Source of the DNA: JADMIH01 sp036399775
Lineage (GTDB): Bacteria > Chloroflexota > Chloroflexia > QHBQ01 > JADMIH01
DNA length: 64,000 nucleotides
Assembly (NCBI GenBank): GCA_036399775.1
Contig: DASWMJ010000072.1
Coordinates: 1-64,000, forward strand
Direction of reading: 5' to 3'
Position numbers and translations under genes: made by a program. Within the stretch, counting starts at the first letter, position 1. Every line of letters begins with the position of its first letter. Under the pieces are notes generated by a model. It worked only from the letters and a program-made list of their open reading frames with translations. It ran no database searches and was not told where the DNA came from. Below, piece by piece: positions 8,230-16,624 of the stretch.

Positions 8230-9816
8230 TTAGGACTCCAACCGCCTCATATGCGGGAACAGAATCACGTCGCGTATAGAATACTTGTCGGTCAAGATCA
8301 TCGTCAGGCGGTCAATACCCACGCCCATGCCGCCTGTCGGGGGCATACCCACCATGAGCGCGGTCACGTAGTCAAGGTCCATAGGGTGAGCCTCTTCGTC
8401 GCCACTTCTGCCCGCCTCGGCCTGCTCTCGAAAACGCTCATACTGGTCGAGCGGGTCATTCAACTCGGTAAAAGCGTTCCCTAGCTCAAACGATACCGCG
8501 AACGCCTCGAATCGCTCGACAACCGACGGGTCCCCAGGCTTTCGCTTCGCCAGGGGCGATACCTCAACCGGATAGTCTACCAGGAACGACGGCTGCACCA
8601 GCAGAGGCTCAATAAAATGCCCCTGCAACTCGTCCAGTATCTTGGCGCGGCTGGCACCCCTCTCTACATCCACACCCTTGTCGCGAGCCACCTTGAACAA
8701 CTCCTCGATATCCGGGTATTGCGAAATGTCTATACCCGACTGCTCACTCAAAGTCGTGCGCCAATCAACACGCGGCCAGGGAGGGGTAAAATCTAGCTCC
8801 TGGCCCTGGTACGTCAGCTTATAGCCGCCATGCACCTCGCGCACTATGCCCGACACCATCTCTTCCAGCGTCTGCATCATGTCGTTGTAGTCCGCATACG
8901 CCTGGTACAGTTCCAGCACCGTGAATTCAGGGTTGTGCTTTATGTCAATACCCTCATTGCGGAAGTCGTGCCCGATCTCGTACACGCGCTCGAACCCGCC
9001 CACGATGAGCCGCTTCAGGTAAAGCTCGTCCGCGATACGCAGGTAAAGGGTCTCGTCAAGTGAATTATGGTGCGTCACGAAAGGCCGCGCCGCCCCCCCG
9101 CCATATATGGATTGCAGCACCGGCGTCTCCACCTCAAGGAACCCGCGCGCATCCAGGAACGCCCTGATATAAGTTATTAGCCTGGTCCGCACCCTGAACG
9201 TCTCCCGCACTTCTTCGTTAGCTATCAGGTCCAGGTAACGCCTGCGGTAGCGCGTCTCAACATCCGACAGTCCGTGGTACTTCTCCGGCAGAGGGTGGAG
9301 CGACTTCGACAGCAGGTGGTACTCCTGTACGTGCAGCGTCACCTCACCCATCCTCGTGCGGAACATGAAGCCCTCGGCCTGGATAAAATCCCCCAGGTCC
9401 AGCAGCTTATTGACCGCCTCATAGTCCCAGGGCGGCTCTTGCAGGTCGTTTATCTTGAAGAAAAGCTGCAAGCGCCCCGACCCATCCTCAATATGCGCGA
9501 AGGTCACCTTCCCAGCCGGACGCCTCAGCCGCAGCCTCCCCACCACGACCACCTGTGGCGGCTCCGCACTACTCTCCCCCCTTCCCTCTGATCCCTGATC
9601 CCTGACCCCTGACCCCTGGTGAGCCTCCTCCCACTCTTCGTACACAGCCACAGCTTCCCTGGCAGTATGCGTGCGGTGAGCGCGCGGCGGGTATGGGTCG
9701 AGGTTCAACTGCCTTATCTCGTTCAGCTTCGCCAGGCGCTGCCGTTCCTGGTCGCCCATATCAAGTTCGGAGGCGTAATCGCGGCCTCCCTGCAGACCCT
9801 GCTCGTCTTCTATCAT
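8230..9816 (-). CDS. lysS: Lysyl-tRNA synthetase, class II
   Basis: LysS charges tRNA(Lys). The product is 528 residues with an N-terminal OB-fold anticodon-binding domain (about 50-190) and a class II catalytic core. Motif 2 is visible as GHDFRNEGIDIKHNPEFT and motif 3 as GMGVGIDRLTMIL. The KYHGLSDVETRYRRRYLDL block is typical of LysS. Residues about 68-84 (HQGSGVRDQGSEGRG) are encoded by four heptad repeat units at 9588-9615 that have entered the reading frame in the linker before the OB strand VVVVGRL; this insert is not part of the normal family. It is transcribed behind greA, but a terminator lies between them. The start has only a weak ribosome-binding site. Confidence 0.95.
   Translation of the reverse strand: MIEDEQGLQGGRDYASELDMGDQERQRLAKLNEIRQLNLDPYPPRAHRTHTAREAVAVYEEWEEAHQGSGVRDQGSEGRGESSAEPPQVVVVGRLRLRRPAGKVTFAHIEDGSGRLQLFFKINDLQEPPWDYEAVNKLLDLGDFIQAEGFMFRTRMGEVTLHVQEYHLLSKSLHPLPEKYHGLSDVETRYRRRYLDLIANEEVRETFRVRTRLITYIRAFLDARGFLEVETPVLQSIYGGGAARPFVTHHNSLDETLYLRIADELYLKRLIVGGFERVYEIGHDFRNEGIDIKHNPEFTVLELYQAYADYNDMMQTLEEMVSGIVREVHGGYKLTYQGQELDFTPPWPRVDWRTTLSEQSGIDISQYPDIEELFKVARDKGVDVERGASRAKILDELQGHFIEPLLVQPSFLVDYPVEVSPLAKRKPGDPSVVERFEAFAVSFELGNAFTELNDPLDQYERFREQAEAGRSGDEEAHPMDLDYVTALMVGMPPTGGMGVGIDRLTMILTDKYSIRDVILFPHMRRLES
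9588..9615. repeat. Heptad array inside lysS
   Basis: Four tandem units of CTGATCC or CTGACCC lie within the lysS reading frame and encode the GSGVRDQG-type insert. Confidence 0.8.
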
Positions 9817-9851
9817 AGTGTCTTATTCCCCATAAAACCGATAAAAAGAAA

Positions 9852-9870
9852 ACCGGCCTCTCTGGCCGGT
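9852..9870 (-). terminator. Terminator after greA
   Basis: ACCGGCC and GGCCGGT arms with a 5-base loop; on the minus strand the hairpin is followed by TTTTCTTTTTAT, a good intrinsic terminator between greA and lysS. Confidence 0.8.
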
Positions 9871-9906
9871 CTTCGTGCAATATATGGGCCGAGATGTAAA
9901 GCTATT

Positions 9907-10374
9907 TTACTCTACCTTGAGGATGGTGAACTCTTCGACGCCGCCAGGCGTGTTGACACGCACGGTGTCGCCCGCTTTATGCCCCATGATGGCCTGGCCC
10001 ACAGGCGATTCGTTCGAGATACGCGAATGCCGGGGGTTGGCCTCAGCCGAGCCTACGATCATCCAGTCGTATTCATCCCCGTCCGCGTCACGAATCTGCA
10101 CCTTAGAGCCGATTACCACCGTGTCGCTCTTGGCCTGGGTGATAATATGGGCGTGCTGAAGCATGTGCTCAAGGGTGCGTATGCGCCCCTCTACCCAGGC
10201 CTGCTCGTTCTTGGCGTCCTCGTACTCGCCGCTCTCGCTGATGTCGCCATCCAGCTTGGCCTGCTGTATGCGGTCCGCCACCTCCGGGCGGCGCACTTCT
10301 CTCAGGTGGTCTAGCTCCTCCTGGAGCATCGTCTTTCCCTCGGCAGTGAGGTATATAGGCTTATCCAGTGCCAT
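9907..10374 (-). CDS. greA: Transcription elongation factor GreA
   Basis: GreA rescues backtracked RNA polymerase by stimulating transcript cleavage through its coiled-coil tip. The product is 155 residues from the ATG at 10374 (MALDKPIYLT); the frame is open upstream to 10413 but that extension is not GreA-like. The N-terminal coiled coil contains DISESGEYEDAKNEQ with the acidic tip residues, and the C-terminal FKBP-like domain has ISNESPVGQAIMGHKAGD. Length matches the family. A strong promoter-like sequence lies upstream at 10500-10528 and a terminator downstream, so it is probably a single-gene unit. Confidence 0.95.
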   Translation of the reverse strand: MALDKPIYLTAEGKTMLQEELDHLREVRRPEVADRIQQAKLDGDISESGEYEDAKNEQAWVEGRIRTLEHMLQHAHIITQAKSDTVVIGSKVQIRDADGDEYDWMIVGSAEANPRHSRISNESPVGQAIMGHKAGDTVRVNTPGGVEEFTILKVE

Positions 10375-10499
10375 AACTATATCCTTTTCCAACATACTGC
10401 AATAAGGCAGCATGCTTGCAATAGAAAAAACTGAGGCGCCAGCCGGTAATCAACCCGGTCGCTCTCAGCTTACACACAATCCCCCAAAGGATTGCGCGT

Positions 10500-10528
10500 A
10501 TTATACGAGAAGCCGTGCATTTATGCAA
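10500..10528 (-). promoter_or_regulatory. greA promoter
   Basis: On the minus strand TTGCAT (10523-10528) and TATAAT (10500-10505) are separated by 17 bases, about 125 bases upstream of the greA start. Confidence 0.65.
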
Positions 10529-10546
10529 GAGTTTGCACATCCCCAA

Positions 10547-10735
10547 TTAGTACCAGGGATCAGGGGTTAGGGGTCAGGGATCAGGGCTGGGCGAACCGCC
10601 AAGACGCCAAGAGCGCCAAGAACCCGCCAAGTATTATTATGGTAACGCGGTTCTATCTATATCTTTAGCCTCTACCTGATCCCTAACCCCTAACCCCTAT
10701 CCCCTATCCCCTATCCCCTATCCCCTCGCTCCTAT
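10547..10735. repeat. Two opposed heptad arrays
   Basis: GGGATCA/GGGGTTA/GGGGTCA units occupy about 10552-10586, and the complementary form CTAACCC/CTATCCC occupies about 10676-10728. Between them are CGCCAAGA-type repeats (10600-10636). The 10375-10833 gap holds these arrays and the greA promoter; TACAAT at 10738-10743 may serve the carboxypeptidase gene. No gene is visible. Confidence 0.7.
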
Positions 10736-10833
10736 GGTACAATATCAAAGCTGCGCCATAGATATTTATCTCGACCCAGGCGGCCCGATGCAGCCGGGCT
10801 ACCCTTACCCTGGGGAGGAAGGGTAAATCATAC

Positions 10834-12342
10834 ATGAGCGAAAAGTACGGCAGGCTGAAGGCGCTGCTCGCTGAGATATACGATCTTGACAAGGCCATTG
10901 CCATCCTGACGTGGGACCGCGAGGTAAACATGCCTCCGGGCGGGGTGGAGGGGCGCGCCAACCAGCTCGCCACCCTGTCCAGGCTGCGCCACGCCAGCTT
11001 CACCTCGGACGAGCTTGGCGCGCTACTGGACGACCTATCCTCCAAATCTGTTGACCTCGACCCGGACGGCGACGAAGCGCGTATCATCTCCGTCACCAAG
11101 CGCGATTACGACATAGAGCGCAAGCAGCCTGCCAGCCTGGTAGAAGCGGTCTCCCGCGCCTCGTCCGCCGGGTTGGAAGCATGGGCCAGGGCCAAAGAAG
11201 CCAAAGACTTCTCTATCTTCGCTCCCCATCTAAAACGCAACGCAGAACTCAGCCGGGAGATCGCCGAGGCGCTGGGTTACACTGACCGTCCCTATGACGC
11301 CCTGGTGGACCGCTACGAGCCTGGCATGACTACGGCCCAACTCGAAACCATCTTCTCCGAGCTAAAGGCCGCTATCCTCCCCCTGGTGGAGGAGATAACC
11401 GCCAGTGGCGTCCAGCCTGACGATAGCTGCCTCCGCCTGCACTACGACCCCGACGTGCAGATACGCTTCTCCCTCGATATTACTACCCGCTTCGGCTACG
11501 ATCTCAACAGGGGCCGCCTCGACAAGTCGGCTCACCCCTTCGCCACCAGCTTCGGCGCGGGCGACGTGCGTATGACCACCCGCGTGCAGGCCGACTTCCT
11601 GAACCGCAACCTCTTCGCCACCATGCACGAGAGCGGGCACGCCATGTACGAGCAGGGCATCGGCCCCAACCTGTCGGGCACGCTCATCGCTCACGGCGCA
11701 TCGGGCGGCGTCCACGAGTCGCAATCCCGCCTGTGGGAGAACCTCGTGGGCCGCAGCCGCCCCTTTCAGGACTTCCTCTTCCCGCGCCTCCAGCAGACCT
11801 ACCCCGGCCAGCTTGCCGACATGGACGTCGAGACCTTCTACCGCGCCATCAACAAGGTCCACCCCTCCCTCAACCGCGTGGAATCCGACGAAGTTACCTA
11901 CAACCTGCACATCCTCCTGCGCTTCGAGCTTGAGAACGACATGCTCGAAGGGCGGGCCAACATTGACAGGCTGGACGAAGTGTGGGTAGAGCGCATGCAG
12001 AAATACCTGGGCGTCACCCCGCCCGACCCCGTGCAGGGCGTCTTGCAGGACATCCACTGGTCATACGCCGGGGAATTTGGCACCTTCCCAAGCTACACGC
12101 TGGGCAACGTCATAGGCGCGCAGCTTTTCGCCCAGGCCCGCAAAGAGATGCCCGATCTGGACACTCAGATAGCAAGCGGCCAGTTCGGTGACCTCCTGGG
12201 CTGGCTCCAAACCAACCTCTACCAGCATGGCCGCAAGTTCACCCCCAACGAGCTTCTACAGCGTATAACGGGCCAGCCACTAGGCACGCAAGCATGGGTG
12301 AGCTACGTGAGGGGCAAGTACACGCAGATATACAACTTATAG
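10834..12342 (+). CDS. M32-family metallocarboxypeptidase (carboxypeptidase Taq)
   Basis: M32 enzymes are cytoplasmic zinc carboxypeptidases that remove C-terminal residues from peptides. The 502-residue length is typical. The zinc motif HESGH is at residues 265-269 in ATMHESGHAMYEQG, and the third ligand Glu lies in GGVHESQSRLWEN. Other family blocks are ILTWDREVNMP near the N-terminus, HPFATSFGAGDVRMTTR before the active site, and the C-terminal IHWSYAGEFGTFPSY motif. The start follows a GGGGAGGAAGGG stretch about 12-20 bases upstream. It has no obvious operon partner; the next gene runs towards it. Confidence 0.94.
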   Translation: MSEKYGRLKALLAEIYDLDKAIAILTWDREVNMPPGGVEGRANQLATLSRLRHASFTSDELGALLDDLSSKSVDLDPDGDEARIISVTKRDYDIERKQPASLVEAVSRASSAGLEAWARAKEAKDFSIFAPHLKRNAELSREIAEALGYTDRPYDALVDRYEPGMTTAQLETIFSELKAAILPLVEEITASGVQPDDSCLRLHYDPDVQIRFSLDITTRFGYDLNRGRLDKSAHPFATSFGAGDVRMTTRVQADFLNRNLFATMHESGHAMYEQGIGPNLSGTLIAHGASGGVHESQSRLWENLVGRSRPFQDFLFPRLQQTYPGQLADMDVETFYRAINKVHPSLNRVESDEVTYNLHILLRFELENDMLEGRANIDRLDEVWVERMQKYLGVTPPDPVQGVLQDIHWSYAGEFGTFPSYTLGNVIGAQLFAQARKEMPDLDTQIASGQFGDLLGWLQTNLYQHGRKFTPNELLQRITGQPLGTQAWVSYVRGKYTQIYNL

Positions 12343-12364
12343 GAGGCGCATTTGAAAAGGAACG

Positions 12365-12727
12365 CTAGACCCTCCCCAAATGCGTATCCTTGAACGCGGT
12401 CTCGTACTTCAACCCATACCCCACAAGCCTATCGCCCCCGATATGCGCGAACCATATCAGCGCCAGCGACAGGGCCAAACTATTCGCCCCAAGCAACCCA
12501 TAAACACCCAGCGCCCCAGGCAGCAGGTAGGTATGGAACAGGTTGTAACTAGCCGCTCCCACCCGCGTCCCCGCCAGGTACCCAAGCGCCGACAGGTCGG
12601 GGGCCAATATCAGCAACACGAACAACAGCCAGCTACCCCCCTGTAGCGCGTAAAGCAGCACAGCCAGCGCCAGCATGACCGCTCCCTCCACCCGCAACAG
12701 CACCCCAGGCCGAAATATCTGCGCCAT
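12365..12727 (-). CDS. DUF4260-family small membrane protein
   Basis: The 120-residue protein has four predicted membrane helices (about 13-30, 34-52, 60-80 and 82-100). The closing motif GYGLKYETAFKDTHLGR matches the DUF4260 signature as I remember it. Function is unknown for the family. It converges with the M32 peptidase gene, with 22 bases between the two stops, and nothing in the context suggests a pathway. Confidence 0.75.
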   Translation of the reverse strand: MAQIFRPGVLLRVEGAVMLALAVLLYALQGGSWLLFVLLILAPDLSALGYLAGTRVGAASYNLFHTYLLPGALGVYGLLGANSLALSLALIWFAHIGGDRLVGYGLKYETAFKDTHLGRV

Positions 12728-12833
12728 CTCCTTACCTCCCTACTGCACCCGAATGCCCTTACATACGAAAAAGGCGAAAGGCCCGTTGCACAGACCCTTC
12801 ACCTTCTTCCTATTCAGACAGAGAGGTCAGGGA

Positions 12834-12873
12834 CCAGGCTCTGACCCCTGACCCCTGACCCCTGACCCCTGGT
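12834..12873. repeat. CTGACCC heptad array next to SIMPL stop codon
   Basis: Five tandem CTGACCC-type units end two bases before the SIMPL gene's stop codon. Confidence 0.75.
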
Positions 12874-12874
12874 A

Positions 12875-13663
12875 CTACTTAGCCGTCGCCTCGTAGGTAA
12901 CTATCACGTCCACCGTCACCGACTGCTGGCCGGGGTAGAACGGGCCTGCGGCTCCACCGCCGTACCCGACGCCCTTGTCGAATACCGGGCCATACGTGTT
13001 GGCCGATGCCTCGGTCACGCGCACTACCTTGCCAAGCTCCATCTGGGAGAAGCCCGCCAGCCTGATAGCCCTGGCCTCGGCGTCCTTGACGGCCTTGTCA
13101 TACGCTTCGTTGCTGAGCCGGTCCGGGTTCGAGAAGGTGTAGCCTACGTTGTAGACTGTGTTCGCACCCGCGCTCACCAACTCGTCCAGCACTTCGGGGG
13201 CCTTCGCCGGATCGCGGAAGATGACCTCCATCATATTTACCACGCGGAACCCTATCAGCTTGGGCAGTGGTGCGCCACCCTTTTCGCTGCCGGTGCCGTA
13301 GTCCATCACAGGCTCGACATTGTACTGAACGGTCCTGTAGTCCTTCTCCTCGACGCCCGCCGCCTTGATTCTGGCGGTCATCGCATCAATCACCGCAGAG
13401 ACCTGAGCCTGCGCGTCCTTCACCGTGTCCGCCTGCATGCTCACGCCGACGTTCACCACCAGCGCGTCCGGCTTCGCGTTCACCGTGCCGCTACCTCTTA
13501 CCGTTATCTCCGATACTTTCACCTGCTCCTGCCTGTCCTGGGCCGCTGCGGGCGCTGCTTCGCGGGGCGCGAGCCACACAAGCGTAAACGCTCCGAATAC
13601 CATCAACGCCGATACCGCCAGACTTATACCCGCAAAGAGCTTGCCATTAGAATTTTCTTTCAC
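12875..13663 (-). CDS. SIMPL (DUF541) domain exported protein
   Basis: I place the start at the GTG at 13663 because AGGAGG sits seven bases upstream (13671-13676); the longer frame from 13717 lacks this. The 262-residue product begins MKENSNGK-like (V as initiator), followed by a membrane/signal segment of about 20 residues ending in LAPREAAPAAAQ. The remainder is a SIMPL domain: ITVRGSGTVNAKPDALVVNVGV, then IDAMTARIKAAGVEEKDYRT and the paired helices around DAEARAIRLAGFSQMELGKVV. SIMPL proteins form oligomeric periplasmic or surface assemblies of largely unknown role, often linked to oxidative or envelope stress. It stands alone; heptad repeats abut its 3' end. Confidence 0.85.
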   Translation of the reverse strand: MKENSNGKLFAGISLAVSALMVFGAFTLVWLAPREAAPAAAQDRQEQVKVSEITVRGSGTVNAKPDALVVNVGVSMQADTVKDAQAQVSAVIDAMTARIKAAGVEEKDYRTVQYNVEPVMDYGTGSEKGGAPLPKLIGFRVVNMMEVIFRDPAKAPEVLDELVSAGANTVYNVGYTFSNPDRLSNEAYDKAVKDAEARAIRLAGFSQMELGKVVRVTEASANTYGPVFDKGVGYGGGAAGPFYPGQQSVTVDVIVTYEATAK

Positions 13664-13933
13664 CTGAGAACCTCCTGTCCTACTTTGGTCTAGCCCCGAA
13701 GGGCTTGTTTCTATCATCTGAAACGATTATCCCACACAAAAGGTTCCAACTAAACGGCCTATCGGACGAAAGCGCAATTACGACTTTGGGCGTATCCAAC
13801 CCGCCTGATACTACGCCAAAGCGCCGTGTCATATAGGTAAATGACACTCTGACGTTAGGATGTTTCGGTTATCCTGTTGAGAGAACAGCAGATTGCGGCG
13901 ACCACTAACAAGCCAAAAGCCTACAACGGCTTC

Positions 13934-16300
13934 TCAAGGTAGCCTTTTGCGTAACTCCTCCACTTCGGCTGCATGCTTTTCTGCATCTGCGTGACCTATC
14001 TCACGCTCGTAATTAACCTTGACTTGCATAAGCTCTACCGCCCTTGCCACTTCACCTTCTTCAGCCAGCAACAGGCCCAGGTTCCAGCTAGAATTCCCTG
14101 CCCCCTGGCGGGCCTCTGTCTCTCGAGATATTTCCAGAGCCTGTTCAAAATACTGTACGGCTTTGCGTGGCTCTCCCAAATCAACATAGGCCATACCCAG
14201 ATTGCCCAGAACGGCACCCTCACTCCAACGATGGCCCATCTGGTGGGCGGTTTCAAGAGCTTGCTCGTAATACTGTATGGCTTTGCGTGGCTCTCCCAGG
14301 TTCTTGTAAGCGGTACCCAATTGGAGCAGAGCTGCGCCTTCACCAAGAGGGTTATCTATTTCACAAGTGATTTCCAGCGCCTGTTCAAAATACTGTATGG
14401 CTTTGCGTGGCTCTCCCAAATCAACATATGCCCTACCCAAATTGACGAGAGCGATGCCTTCATCAAGAGGGTCATCTATTTCACGGGAGATTTCCAGAAC
14501 CCGGTCAAAATACTGTATGGCTTTGCGTGGCTCTCCCAAATCAAGATAGGCCATACCCAGATTGACGAGAGCGATACCTTCATCAAGAGGGTCATCAAGA
14601 GGGTCATCTATTTCACGGGAGATTTCCAAAACCCGGTCCAAATACTGTATGGCTTTGCGTGGCTCTCCCAAATCAATATTTGCTATACCCAAACCGCCCA
14701 GAGCGATGCCTTCACCCTGACGGTGGTTTGTCTCACGAGTGATTTCCAGCGCCTGTTCAAAATACTGTATGGCTTTGCGCGGTTCTCCCAAATCAAGATA
14801 GGCCATACCCAGATTGTTCAGAGCACGGTCCTCCACAGCTCTGCGGCTCAACCTCCGTGCCGCATCTACTGCTGCCTCAAATTGCGTGATACGCTCCCGG
14901 CGATTGTAATAGCGCAGGTCACCGACGTATATGGTTGAAAATACGTAGTCCAGCAGTAGCACATCAATCTCGTCGGATGTGCTACTTGCATCTTCTCCTG
15001 CTTGTTCTTGCACCCAGTTCCATCCTGTGTCTATATTAGTCCGCTCCTGGTCAAACATCTTCAAAGCCGTAAGTATGTTCTGACCGCCTCTTCTAATCAA
15101 ATCATCCACATGAGCAGCAATCCGGGCGTAATATTGCGCGTGGCGTATCCGCACAGCGTACTCACCCTCCAGTCGCTCTGACCCAAAGACACGCACCAGA
15201 TCGTGCAAACTGTAGCGCCTTGTTTCCCTATCCCATTCCACCAGGCTTCGCCGGTACAGGAATTCAAGCCACCTTTCCACGGGCACAGGTTGGTGACTGG
15301 CATTCGTTCCCTTGCCTTCTGTTTCCGGCGCTTGCACATGCACAACCGCCCTTGCCGCGTCCCTGTCGAAGTCTGTTGGGAATACGCTGAGTTGGCATAA
15401 TACCTGTTGCATCTGCGGGTCGAGAGAGGAATAACTCAATTGGAGCGAGGCTTCCACGCTCGTGGCGGGGTCGTTGTGATCCTGCGCGTCAGGGTCTTGC
15501 ATATACACCAGGCGTGCCCGCTCATCCTCCAACGCCTTTACATGATCCTCGATGGTCAGTGTCGAGTCTTCGATGTCACACATGCTGGCACATATACGTA
15601 GGGCCAGGGGTAACCTTCCGCACAGTTGCGCCATGCGAGGAGCAGCAGGGCCGATGTCAGGCGATATTTCGAGAAGTAACTTCTCTGCATCCGGTTGGGG
15701 CAATATCTCCAGGTCCAGCGTTTCCATTTCCATACCCGACAGGCTGAAGCGATAGCGGCTTGTAAGCAGGAGGGCGCAGCCAGGAGGTGGCAGCAAAGGC
15801 TCAACCTGCCTCTTATCGCGCACATCATCGGCCAGTATCAACACGCGCTTTCCGGTGAGGAGGGAAGTGTAGACTGACCGCAACGCGTTCAGGCTATCTG
15901 GCAACTGCATACCCGGCTCGAAGGCCCGTATGATAGTTTGGAGGGCTTGCTCAGGGGTCATGGGTTTACCGATTGCCCCACGCAATTCAAGAGCGAGTTG
16001 CGCGTCAGGGTAGGTGTCAACCAGGCGTTGGGCCACAGCATAGGCCAATTCAGTCTTGCCCACGCCGCCCATCCCTCTAATGCCACCGATTGCTACCTTG
16101 CCGCTCTCGGTTGCCTGGCGCATGGTCCGCACAAGCTGCTCGATCTCATCCTGCCGTCCAACAAACTTGTCAACAGGGTCACGAAGCTGGTGCAGGCTTG
16201 TGATGCTGGGAGTGACTGTCCCATATATATTCTGTGTAACAGTACTCCCAACGAACGTATCACGGTCACTCTTTACATTATCTATGCTCATTCTGTCCAT
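13934..16300 (-). CDS. STAND (NB-ARC-like) ATPase with TPR repeats
   Basis: The protein has 788 residues. A short N-terminal segment (1-45, with TVTQNIYGTV) precedes an AAA/NB-ARC ATPase: FVGRQDEIEQL, Walker A GMGGVGKTELA (Gly81-Lys82), Walker B RVLILADDV, sensor LLLTSRY and the GRLPLALRI motif. A winged-helix-like region follows with YSLHDLVRVFGSERL. From about residue 510 at least seven 40-residue TPR units of the type LGEPRKAIQYFEQALEI complete the protein. Such signal-transducing NTPases act as regulators or as cell-death or defence sensors; no effector domain (TIR, nuclease, protease) is visible here. An AAAGGG ribosome site lies seven bases upstream. One TPR carries a tandem 12-base duplication (DDPLDDPLDEG). 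Confidence 0.85.
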   Translation of the reverse strand: MDRMSIDNVKSDRDTFVGSTVTQNIYGTVTPSITSLHQLRDPVDKFVGRQDEIEQLVRTMRQATESGKVAIGGIRGMGGVGKTELAYAVAQRLVDTYPDAQLALELRGAIGKPMTPEQALQTIIRAFEPGMQLPDSLNALRSVYTSLLTGKRVLILADDVRDKRQVEPLLPPPGCALLLTSRYRFSLSGMEMETLDLEILPQPDAEKLLLEISPDIGPAAPRMAQLCGRLPLALRICASMCDIEDSTLTIEDHVKALEDERARLVYMQDPDAQDHNDPATSVEASLQLSYSSLDPQMQQVLCQLSVFPTDFDRDAARAVVHVQAPETEGKGTNASHQPVPVERWLEFLYRRSLVEWDRETRRYSLHDLVRVFGSERLEGEYAVRIRHAQYYARIAAHVDDLIRRGGQNILTALKMFDQERTNIDTGWNWVQEQAGEDASSTSDEIDVLLLDYVFSTIYVGDLRYYNRRERITQFEAAVDAARRLSRRAVEDRALNNLGMAYLDLGEPRKAIQYFEQALEITRETNHRQGEGIALGGLGIANIDLGEPRKAIQYLDRVLEISREIDDPLDDPLDEGIALVNLGMAYLDLGEPRKAIQYFDRVLEISREIDDPLDEGIALVNLGRAYVDLGEPRKAIQYFEQALEITCEIDNPLGEGAALLQLGTAYKNLGEPRKAIQYYEQALETAHQMGHRWSEGAVLGNLGMAYVDLGEPRKAVQYFEQALEISRETEARQGAGNSSWNLGLLLAEEGEVARAVELMQVKVNYEREIGHADAEKHAAEVEELRKRLP

Positions 16301-16453
16301 AACGATACCCTTTGGTCAGCAGAAGCCCAAGCTCGAAGGCTGAAATCAGGTGTAGCCCTGAGGAGAAAAGATATAATGGCGCATATAATAGCACGCTAAG
16401 TATAGTAGAATAGTAGGGCATGGGTATGCCTATGTCAATAGGTGAAGAAGCGG

Positions 16454-16597
16454 TAAGTGTTCAGATCAGGGGTAAAGGAATGTCTATCGTAGGGGCGACC
16501 CGGTGGGTCGCCCTGGTGGGGTTGGCGTACCATGCTTACCTGCTAGCCCGGACAGGGCGACCCACCGGGTCGCCCCTACCGTAAATCTGAACGCTTA
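16454..16597. mobile_element. Palindromic element family C, long form
   Basis: Ends TAAGTGTTCAGAT (16454-16466) and ATCTGAACGCTTA (16585-16597) are inverted with one mismatch. Inside are inverted copies of TAGGGGCGACCCGGTGGGTC around a spacer. It fills most of the 16301-16624 gap between divergent genes. I see no target duplication here, but a relative at 49488-49570 has one. Confidence 0.7.
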
Positions 16598-16624
16598 CAA
16601 GAGGTGCTGGTGAGAGGATAAGCT

